This document shows positions 34,102 through 43,364 of a stretch of 64,000 nt of DNA, piece after piece. Position 1 is the first letter of the stretch. Every line of letters begins with the position of its first letter. The position numbers and the translations under genes were made by a program. Under the pieces are notes generated by a model. That model was not told the origin of the DNA and searched no databases. It saw only the letters and a program-made list of their open reading frames with translations. This stretch comes from Xenoacremonium recifei (Eukaryota; Ascomycota; Sordariomycetes; Hypocreales; Nectriaceae), in contig WOFQ01000020.1 of NCBI GenBank assembly GCA_012184525.1, forward strand, positions 248,001-312,000. Direction: 5' to 3'.

Positions 34102-35164
34102 ATGGCAACCCAGGCCGGCCAAAGGCTGGAGGCCGTCGGCACAACCTTGATTGTCGACACTGCAGACTTCAAGAGTATGTCCCGTAGTTGACCTTAAAAC
34201 ATCTCACCACTTACTTACAAAACCCAATAGACATCGCCCGCTTCAATTCGGCTGAAGCCACGACAAACCCTAGCCTCCTTTATGCTGTTGCTCAGGACCC
34301 ATCTTACAGCTCTCTAATCTCAAACACCATCACATATGCGAAGGCTCTCCCGGCAACATTGTCTCAACCAGAGCGACTCTCGCTTGCCGTTGACTACCTC
34401 GCCGTCCAGTTCGGGACCCAAATCCACAAATTGACAGGCAAGATTAGCACAGAAGTAGACGTCACGCTTTCTTTCGACACAGCAGCCACCATCGCCTCTG
34501 CCTTACGCATAATTGACCTGTACAAGCAACAGGGTGTGCCGAAAGAGCATGTTCGAATCAAGATCAGCGCAACCTGGGAAGGCATCCAGGCAGCCCGTAT
34601 CTTGCAGAGTGAACACGGCGTCAGCTGCTTGATAACAGTCGTCTTCGGCCTGACTCAAGCAATCGCTGCTGCGGAAGCTGGCGTTGACGCGATAGCGCCT
34701 TACGTCGGCCGTATCGCAGATTGGGGCATGCTGCACCACATCCAGGAGGACTTGGGAGTAGCTCGAGTTTCCGAAATCCAGAATTATCTGCGCAAGTATG
34801 GCTTCAAGACTCAGGTCATGGCTGCGAGCTTCAGAAATACGAGCCAGATCCGTAGACTTGCTGGCATAGATCTGCTTACTGCGGCACCGTCAATTCTTGA
34901 TGCTCTCGAAAAGGAAACAACTCCTATCGAGCCTCAGCTAACTATAGAAAGTGGTGCGTATAATCTCCTCACTATCCCTACTTGGCTTACCGATGTCCAG
35001 CAAGCGACGTCACCCTTCCAAAGTGTACCTATATCAACTCTGAGGCGTCCTTCCGCTGGGCGTTTAACAATGACGCTTGTGCCGTGGAGAAATCTGCAGA
35101 GGCTATGAGGAAGTTCGCGGAGGATACTGAAAAGCTGAAGGCGTATCTTTCTACAATGCTATAA
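34102..35164 (+). CDS. Transaldolase paralogue
   Basis: Three exons (34102-34174, 34231-34953, 35001-35164) encode 319 aa, close to the usual length of class I transaldolases. The TIM-barrel motifs are recognisable: VDTADF with the strand-1 Asp, TTNPSLL, VDVTLSFDT, and RIKISATWEG with Lys135 as the probable Schiff-base lysine, then AEAGVDAIAPYVGRIADW. The strand normally reading NxTLxFS is changed to CLITVVFGLTQA, so this is a diverged copy rather than the housekeeping enzyme. It should transfer a dihydroxyacetone unit between sugar phosphates in the pentose phosphate pathway. Its place opposite the kinase suggests that the kinase product, or a derivative, enters that pathway. Confidence 0.9.
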
Positions 35165-35320
35165 ATTCGTGTGTGCTTCCTAGCGGTGATACCTGCTGAG
35201 TTAGAATTAAACATGATATAGGCCTCAAGGTCAAGTTTTCAGCTAGTAATTCGTCGACTCTTCGAGATCACGATCGAATATTAAGAAGCACTTTAACGTA
35301 TTCGTACAACTGGCTTAGTT

Positions 35321-37386
35321 CTATGTCGAACTACTCATTAGATCGACTGAAGGGTACTGGCGAGGAACATGGCTCCCAGTGCTGACTGCCGACATGGCTT
35401 CAAAATTCTGCCGTTGATTCCGCAAGATGATCAAGTTTTTGTACAACAGAACAGACCCTGCCTGAGCTTCTTCGTATATCTTCTCAACCCGGTTGAGAAA
35501 ATTATCCAGATCCCCAATATTAAGGAATATTGGTTCCAGAGCCTTGATTGCCTTGACTTGCAGCAATACCAAGTACGCCGCAAATAGCATTTGGAAGTTC
35601 ATCCAGCTCCGATATACCTCGGGATGGTCATCTTGTGGGCTTGAAAACTGGATTATGAGAGCAGCCGCCTCGATGCAGTCTCGGCAAGATTCGAGTATCC
35701 AGGGTTCTCGGCTTGAATCGAAGGATTGATCGCTGGGCGGCCGAACAGTGTATTCCATCTCCTTATGCAAAAAGAAGTAAAGAATAGGACGATGGAGAAG
35801 AAACACGCAAGAGAAGTATCGAAACGCAATTTCTCTCTGAGTTCAAGGACAGCAAGAATTAGCAAAGCAGGCTTTCATAGCTATGATCTCGGGTGAAGCT
35901 CACCAAGCGCGAGGGTATTGCGGATGTATTCATGCTTAATGTGGTCGCGTCCCTGGCAAACCGTTGCTCAAGCGGCTGGGATCGATACCAGAGGTTCAGT
36001 TCATCAGAAAGAGAGCGCACAATATCTGCAAGTTCGTGGGGCTGTGCATATGCTTTGCTAGGCCCGTAAAGTAGATGCAAAATACGATTCTGGTGCAAGG
36101 ATAACCAGATGTGGTTTTCTATGCAAGTCTCATCGGGAGACACGTCGATGTCGTTTGCTGGAGAGGACGTCTTGCTCGGGGTCATTATAGAGGTGGTCGT
36201 TAACGCAGACAAGCAGAAAGAAGAAGCAAGGCCGTCGAATTCTGTCAAAATATCACTGTAGAAAAAGAAATTAGCAAAACATGGCATTTGGGAAGGCTAG
36301 AATTCCGCAAACCTTTCCAGTATGAAGTAGAGTTTTGAAAAGCGTGTGAGCTGACTGCGAAAGGAGTCAGCCTCTGTTGCTTATAGGTAATGATATCCTT
36401 ACCTATCGTCGGGTTGCCGAGTGGCATACCGTTGCAAAGCTGGTTCAAGCGACTGCAGTAAGCCCAGAGCATGGAACGGCCTGGCCCAAATGTAAACCAA
36501 ACAGTAAGACATTAACAGAGTAAGGGCTATGCGCTCCAAGTCTGGTCTTGAGAGCAGCTGCCATTGTTTTTGGAGTGCAATAGTCAAACACGCCGTAGAA
36601 AGTACTGCTTGCGGGTGAGAACCTGGTTGCATCTGCTGGACCTTCTCCGAGAACCGGAAAGCGAGGGCCAAAACAAGGAGCTGAGAAATCGCAAGTGTCC
36701 TTAAGTCGAGTAGCATAAGCTCCCGGGAAAACTCATCCCGAGAAGACAATTCCCAAAGCCCGCTGACAACCCGTTGTTCCATAAAGCAAGGACATGCCCT
36801 GAGGATGTCGGAGATGTAAAGAGGAATGTGTGTTTCAAGACTGCAGTAGAGGTTCTCGACCACTTCGACGACATCTCTGAGGGCTAGTCGATCATTAGGT
36901 AGGGGAACCTCGACGGGAAATGCATCCTGCTCATCCACTTCTTGTAAGTATGTCGTGGACTGGGGACCTTCAAGGGTCAGATTGAGGCGAACTCTAGGCC
37001 AGCACAACAACATCTTGAAAGCCGACGCAGTATGAAGGCTTGGGCAGCTGACGAGTCTCTCTGTGAGGCCAGGGGTCGCCTGATGACCCAGCAGGTCTCT
37101 CGAAAGCGCACTTCGGCCATTGGCCTCTACACTTTGCAGTCGCGCCTCAATGTCTGCCAGGCGTGACAAGATAAGGGAGTCACTACGTTTGCACTGTCAA
37201 TTAGGTGTCTCTGTCAATTTGTTTCCAGGGCGCTCACTTCTCGAGACTAATTGGGGTAGGCCTGTATATGCACTCCCGTTTGGCGTTGCTGCAGGGGGTG
37301 CAGGTAGGGCGCAGGCCGTCACATCTCGACTTGCGATTGCGACAATAGTCGCAAGCAAGGTTTGTTTTGGACTTCTGCGTCGCCAT
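35321..37386 (-). CDS. Zn2Cys6 transcription factor next to the catabolic cluster
   Basis: A working model with four exons on the minus strand (37386-37238, 37182-36403, 36255-35904, 35836-35321) closes in frame at 598 aa. The N-terminus holds a canonical binuclear zinc cluster with Cys12, 15, 22, 29, 32 and 39 (CDYCRNRKSRCDG...), then a short linker and coiled coil (LADIEARLQSVEA). The middle region (VYIWARPFHALGLLQSL) belongs to the fungal regulator homology domain. Between 36302 and 36386 lies sequence that looks coding (RSQLTRFSKLYFILE), but I could not include it without breaking the frame; the model skips it with a 147-nt intron. The gene may be slightly damaged or mis-spliced in my model. 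It is the likely reader of the CGG-N8-CCG elements. Confidence 0.72.
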
Positions 37387-37731
37387 GAAGTTGCATCGTG
37401 CAATAATCCTGCGTAATGAATTCCGTTCGGTACATTAGATTGGCCCAGAAATCCGGGGTCGCTGTACGGAACCGGCGATGGCGACGAAGCTACTTATGAG
37501 CCACGTGATGCTCTCAGATCACATGACCTTATACAACACATTACCCTACAGCAAACTCGACTGAAATATTCTTGTGTGAGTATTCAACTCCACGGCACAA
37601 ATTTCTCCTAGCGTTTCTTAATCCTTCTGAAGAGCATAAAGACTTATTTTAACCCAGAGAATACAATGTATTGGGCAGACACAATCTTGACATTATCCTC
37701 GAATAGAGTATCCTTATTGTACCAGCCAACT
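37387..37731. other. Spacer between the regulator and the ZIP transporter
   Basis: Promoter of the regulator (left) and 3' end of the ZIP gene (right). CGG triplets occur near 37460 but not with the cluster spacing. No gene seen. Confidence 0.5.
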
Positions 37732-39360
37732 TCAAGCCCATGCTCCAACAAAACTCATAAAGAACGCTCCAAAGAACACCAGCAAACAAGCGCACACTCG
37801 CTTCTTTCCGCGCAGCTGTTTCCAGCTTTCGTCGCTCAAGAAATCTTCGTAAAGCAGCTCAACCAAAGACGCAAACGTGAGCAGGCCAGCTGAGATGGCG
37901 TTCATGACGCCAACCATGATGAGGCCAACCTCTGAATCCGGGCTGTACAGAGTGTGAGTCGCTAGACCGAGGGCTTGTCCAAGAGGAACTCTAGATCTTG
38001 GTGTTAGCATTGCCAATGACAATTTATATCAAGATGCTGGTGACTTACGTGCTTCCATATGCCAATGCCATCAACCAAGGCTGGAGCTTTCCCTTCGGCC
38101 AGGTAATGGCGGCTATGCGAGCTCCGAGAGCAAGACCTTCGAAAGTTTCTTTTAAAATTTAGTTTCTCTTATCTAAATCAGTGCAATCTTTGAGGCCCTA
38201 GACTTACGGTGGAATGCAATGGCAATCAGGAGGACGATAAAGTCACTCCCGACCGACACGCTCAGCGCCATGCCAATGAAGACACTGTGAAACAGGATCC
38301 CCAGCTCCAGAAGCATGCATTGAAGCAACTCCTTACGCTGTTTCTGTTCGGGGCTCAAGGGTCGCAACTGGAAGGAGGAGATACTCTCTTTGCGCATCGG
38401 TTGTACGCTGTTGAGTGGAACTTCTTGAAATCCCTCCTCCTCGTTCTCGGTCTCGGGCGTGGGGTAGTTTTGTTCGATACTCGTGCTCCGATCTCGAAAC
38501 GAAGCTATGTCTCGGACGAGCATGCCTTGTGTATTATTTATGTCGCGCTCACGACTGCTGCAGGGAGAAATACTCGGCACAAGAAGCGCATGTCGACAGG
38601 GGTGAAACACCATCTCAATGATACTGACGAAGAAGATCGCAGCCAGTGTAATAGCACCTGGCATCGAAGGGTAGTCCTCGTTCCAGAATTTCCCGAGACA
38701 CGGATTTCCGAGCGAGATGAATGCCGTGGGCAGGAGATGGACAAACGCCGTCGCAATCAGTACCCCGGTGCCAAAGTGTCGAACCGAAAAGAAGAAGGTT
38801 CCTGGGATCTTGAGACCGGGATATCTCGCAGCAAGAAGTGGAAACGCGCAGGCCATGGTCGAGACGAATAGTATCAGGAACAGCGCACCCACATGAAAGG
38901 GAGTGTCATATTCGGCCGTGTTGATGCCTCCAGAGGCATAGGATGATCTCTCGCTAATTGTGCGTGGTCTCACAGTTCCCTGCATCCTGGGATGAGGGGG
39001 TGCGATGTCTGGGGGGTGACGAATCCCGACGGCGAGCAAAATTATGATAGTAGATAAAAGCAACGAGGAAACAATGATACCGTTGCGCAACGAACAGAAT
39101 TGCCATACTGATGGTGGAGGATAGGGATATCTAGGCTCGAGATCGAAAGGGTGCGGTCCCACAGGCGTCCTTATGGTCGTCATTCTAGTCGTACTTGCAG
39201 TCCTGGGGCTGGCATCGACGTGTACAGCCGTGCTGGCGATGCTAACATGATCGTCTCGATCGGGGACGAGGGTGCAGGTAGTAGAATTCGCCGCGACAGA
39301 CCTCTCGCCTGTGACGGAACCGCGTAGTTTGGCGTGGTCAGGTTCCTGAGGGAGAGTCAT
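37732..39360 (-). CDS. ZIP-family metal (zinc/iron) transporter
   Basis: Three exons on the minus strand (39360-38208, 38148-38049, 37990-37732) encode 503 aa. The first about 90 residues are Ser/Thr-rich and cytosolic or poorly conserved; a later Met cannot be excluded as start. ZIP motifs are clear: FGTGVLIATAFVHLLPTA in helix 2-3, HSVFIGMALSVS in helix 4, and, restored by splicing, HQTFEGLALGARIA in helix 5. These hold the His/Glu metal ligands of the family. The long loop between helices 3 and 4 is acidic rather than His-rich. The protein would import divalent metal across the plasma membrane or release it from an organelle. It marks the return to conserved genes. Confidence 0.88.
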
Positions 39361-40252
39361 GGCTCCAACAAGGAATGGATTCTGTGATCCAATGGTTCTG
39401 GAGGACGATCCCGCGGTTTGAGGAAGCGGACTCCCGATGGTCTCTTATAAAAAGGTGTTCCAGTATGGATGAGCGCCGAGAACCCGGAGAGCCAAAGTTA
39501 AAGACATATAGGACTGGCATCCTGCCAACTGAGCACAAATACTTTCAACCCAGAAGGCTTAAGAATGAATCTAATCTGAGAAGGGCCCCGGTTTGGCACA
39601 GCGTGGCTGAAGTGTCGTGTCATCTTAGCCAAGAGCAAGGCTTTTCTCGCCAAGGCGTACCTCCACTTGAGGTAGTTTTATGGCCAGGACTAGCATCCAT
39701 CGTATTGTACGATCAAAGACTTTGGAAACAATTATTTGGAATGCCAATGCCCAAAGGGCGGGGACCTCTGCTTGTCATGGTGCTTGAAGAAGGGCGACAT
39801 GGTCTCTCTAGAGGGCATCGTGATGGTATGCTGTCGACTTCGGCGATGCTAGTGCAGGCTTGAATAGAATATGCGTCCGCGGGGGAAAAAGCACCTACTG
39901 ACTTGCTGAATCAGTGTCTCACTTCAGGACACAAGGTTGAGCACCAAAAATTCGCACGAAAGCTACCTCCAGATCTGGATGTTGAAAGTGCCAACATCTG
40001 CTCCGTCGGATATACCGACTTGGACGGAGGATTAGTGATGGGCTGTCTTGGAGCTCTCCGTCGGAAGGTGCTGCTGGTGCGGGGTACGGAGCTCTTGCCT
40101 AATTGCCCCTCGCTGCCGTCGCCGAAACTGACATCATCCAGCTCAGATATTCCGAATATCCCCCTCTATTGACCGTCCTCTCCTCTTCGCTCAATCAATT
40201 CCACGCATCATCCAACATCTTGCACCGCAACGACTTCATCCGCACCATCACC
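39361..40252. other. Divergent promoter region of the ZIP and DsbA-like genes
   Basis: About 0.9 kb of mixed composition. The last 150 bases before 40253 are pyrimidine-rich leader. An in-frame extension back to 40103 is open but looks untranslated. No other feature seen. Confidence 0.5.
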
Positions 40253-40906
40253 ATGGCTGTCCCTCCCAAGTTCGCCGGCACCAAGCTGCAATTCGCCCCT
40301 CCTCCCACCTCGGCCTCCGCCGTCGCCTACACCACCCACACGCTCGAGTTCTACCTCGACTACTGCTGCCCCTTCTCCGCGAAAATCTTCGCGACGCTCA
40401 ACCGCAGCGTGATCCCGGCCATTCGCGCAAACCCGTCATGGGCATCGACTCTGGCGCTCGTGTTCCGCCAGCAGGTGCAGCCGTGGCACCCGTCGTCGAC
40501 GCTGATGCACGAGGCTGGATTGGCCGTGTTGAAGCTCGCCCCCGAGAAGTTTTGGGACTTCAGCACCGAGCTGTTCCTCGCGCAGACCGAGTTTTTCGAT
40601 GTGAATACCGTCAATGAGACTCGCAACAACACGTATAAGCGGCTTGCGGCTGTAGCGGGCAAGGCAGGTGTGGATGAGGGCAAGGTGTACGAGTTACTGG
40701 AGATTGCGGACAAGCCAGGCCCCGATGGCGCCCTGAATAACGGCAATCAAGTCACGAACGACCTCAAGGTGATCACCAAGATGAATCGGTTGATTGGCGT
40801 GCACGTTACTCCGTCGGCGGTGTTTGACGGCGTGGTGCAGAACGACATCAGCTCAGGATGGACTGCGGAACAGTGGGAGGAGTGGCTGAAGAAGAATGTG
40901 GTTTAG
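40253..40906 (+). CDS. Thioredoxin-fold DsbA-like protein
   Basis: A single exon of 217 aa. The ATG at 40253 has a good context (ATCACCATGGCT); the open frame further upstream is rejected. Near residue 40 it reads LEFYLDYCCPFSAKIF, the first strand and active-site turn of a thioredoxin fold with CCPF in place of CxxC, followed by a helical insertion and a cis-Pro loop (GVHVTPSAVFDG). This order matches the DsbA/thioredoxin_4 group. No signal peptide is visible, so a cytosolic protein is likely. With only the CCPF cysteine pair, the redox role is uncertain. Confidence 0.82.
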   Translation: MAVPPKFAGTKLQFAPPPTSASAVAYTTHTLEFYLDYCCPFSAKIFATLNRSVIPAIRANPSWASTLALVFRQQVQPWHPSSTLMHEAGLAVLKLAPEKFWDFSTELFLAQTEFFDVNTVNETRNNTYKRLAAVAGKAGVDEGKVYELLEIADKPGPDGALNNGNQVTNDLKVITKMNRLIGVHVTPSAVFDGVVQNDISSGWTAEQWEEWLKKNVV

Positions 40907-41160
40907 GGTGTTTGACCTCTTTACTCCGTAAGCAGGCGTGATGTATAAACGTGTAAACGAGATGGTAATGGAAAATTTTGTTCCATTTCAATCTCATAAG
41001 TCATGGTCCAAGCAGCTTCAACCGGGTGTCAAGTTGGGGAAACACTAGTGCCAATTTGCTTATGAGGCTCCGTCGCGCGCCGACCCGCGTCTCATCTCCA
41101 AAAGATTTCTGACGTCGGGCTTCATCTCAGTACAGCATCAACCATCGCCATCATCGCACA

Positions 41161-42118
41161 ATGATTCAATTAAGGATCTTTGCGCCCCGGCTAGGGTCTC
41201 AAATATCATTCACGCCCATCAGATCATCCAACCAGGCGTCAATAGCCCGCCTCTTCCGCCAATCCCTCCAGAAATCCCTTCAGCGACGATGCTACGCTCA
41301 GCCGGCAGCCAGGCTGACCAAGGTGGAGGAGCAGATTGCAAGGCAAAAGCTGATCGCTGCGCGAAGTGGTAACAAGCAAAGTGTGTTTTCTTTAGCAAAG
41401 TCCATCCTTGTACGGTAAAGCTGACTCCCGCCAGAGCTCCCTGAGAGCATGCTCATCTACCACGCTGGCACTGGGCGCACCACATACATCGCCCTGGTCA
41501 AGATCACGACCCTCTTCATGGGCGCCTTCTTCTGCTTCATTGTGGTCCCGAGCTACATCAAGGCAGACCAACCCGCATGGGACATAGGCCGATGTATGTT
41601 TCTCCCATCTCAATATCTTTGTGATCATCCAGCTCACTGCCACAGTCGCCCTCTGCGGCATCCTCCCCATCATCCTCGTCGCCTTCACCACATCTCCATT
41701 TGTCACACACATCTACATGCACCTCCCTGAACATGTGCGCGCCGGAGGCCCCGTGCTAGAGCGTTTCCTCAACGCTGTCCCGCCCTCGACGCCGCTCACC
41801 CTCACTACCATGAGCCTCATCGCCAAGCCACGGTACAGCCATGTTGCGGTTGGTGACCTGCATCCCGTGAGGCGACGCCTTGGAATTGTCAACTACGAGC
41901 GTGATGCTGCAGAGGAGAACGCAAAGCGGAGATGGTATAATTTCAGGGCTGTAAATCAGTTTTATGTGCAGGAGAAGGCAACGCGCTCCGGACGGCGTGC
42001 GAAGAAGGAGGATAAGGGGCTTGTTAAGGAGTGGGTTTGGGATCGAGTCAAGACTCAGGTTGGTGGTAAGGCGCAGGCAGTCTCGGCCAAGGATTCTGTA
42101 TCTAGACGTGGTATCTAG
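41161..42118 (+). CDS. Mitochondrial TMEM70/TMEM186-like membrane protein
   Basis: Three exons (41161-41380, 41435-41593, 41646-42118) encode 283 aa. The third junction uses the acceptor CCACAG at 41645, since the nearer CCAG gives the wrong frame. The N-terminus is rich in Arg, Ser and Gln without acids for the first 45 residues, a typical mitochondrial presequence. The mature part starts LIYHAGTGRTTY, then has two hydrophobic segments (ITTLFMGAFFCFIVVP and ALCGILPIILVAFTT), then a hydrophilic C-terminal domain. This hairpin layout resembles TMEM70-family assembly factors of ATP synthase/complex I; I am unsure of the exact subfamily. Confidence 0.75.
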
Positions 42119-43364
42119 GAGTTAACTGCATGTCTCTCTGTCTTGTGAGGTGACCAGCTTCTCCATATCGCTGAGAGCCAGAGAGTCTCGATTCAGGCGG
42201 ATAGCCAAGGGAGACTCTCGATATACCCATATTTCAAAACTTCTACACGCTACAAGAGAACATCTCGGCTATGCAAATCCTTCCGAAAACTCCTCACTCT
42301 CTCACAATCCTCGACAGCCTCAGCCGCACTTTAAACCCCCCACCATCAAATCCTTCGCGCTTCCAAAGGCCCGTCCCGCAACGAACATCTTCATGCAATG
42401 CACGTCAGCCTTCCCGCCCGCTCCGTCGGTACCGAGATCGAGAATTCCAGAGAGTTTACTTGATGCGGTGCATGATCCGTCGTTGCCCGCCTCCTAGAGC
42501 CGGATGAACCTCCTGTTATGAGGAGTCAGCCCCGGGAGGGGGCGTGCGCGTGGGGAAGATGGCGCCAAAGGATGATTGGATGGGGTGCGAGAGGGTGTGA
42601 TAGTTCAAGACCAGCCGTCTTTGTAGAAACAACAATTGAATAGCGCTATGCACATCATCCGTAAAGAACTTTTGAATGAAGGTTGCTCCCGCGGCGCATA
42701 TGTATACCATATATATAAGTGGGTGCTTCCTCACTTGCGGATACCATAATGAAACACCAAGCAAATCCACATCAAGAGCATCATACAGAAAAGTCCATAC
42801 TCAACGTGTACGTAAACTCCAATTCAAACGAAACAAAGCCATCGAACGCGGCGGTATATTGCATCCTGACTTCCTTCTCAAATGAGTGCATCCCCTGTCC
42901 TTGTACTCAACCAGGCTAATACCCAGCTCGCAACGGTGCGGCAAATCCCTGACCGCTCGCTCGCATAAAACAAACGCCCAAATGCCAATACATGGTCCTC
43001 CAGTGTTTTGTTTTCAAACCACAATCCCTCAGGTATGTGCCCATGTCCTGCGTCCCGACCAAACGCCCCATTCGTTGCTCATTAGATGCCCTCCTTTCCG
43101 TGATGCTCCCAACGCAGAAATCAGTTTGCCCAACTACCGTGTTTTCGCAGCAACTCGTCGCACCAAAGCCCTCGCCTCGTTCTTCCCATGGTCATCATCA
43201 TCGAATCAGTACAATCCAGCCACGTTTCAGACATACCCAATCCCCAGAATGGAATATTATACAGCGTCAGTGTCAACCCACCCCGTAGGGTGCAAAATCA
43301 AAGCACACCAGAGTTTTTTTTTCTCACGACACGCAACTCCTTGAGTAGCGTCATCACAAACTTT
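42119..43364. other. Convergent 3' spacer, 1.2 kb
   Basis: Between two convergent genes. Many short ORFs exist, none with coding character. The right part probably contains the long 3' untranslated region of the large regulator gene. Nothing else recognised. Confidence 0.5.

Noticed and set aside
22343..37386. Secondary-metabolite cluster
   Set aside because: Despite an MFS protein and a Zn2Cys6 regulator, there is no PKS, NRPS, terpene synthase or other backbone enzyme; the enzymes present are sugar-catabolic.
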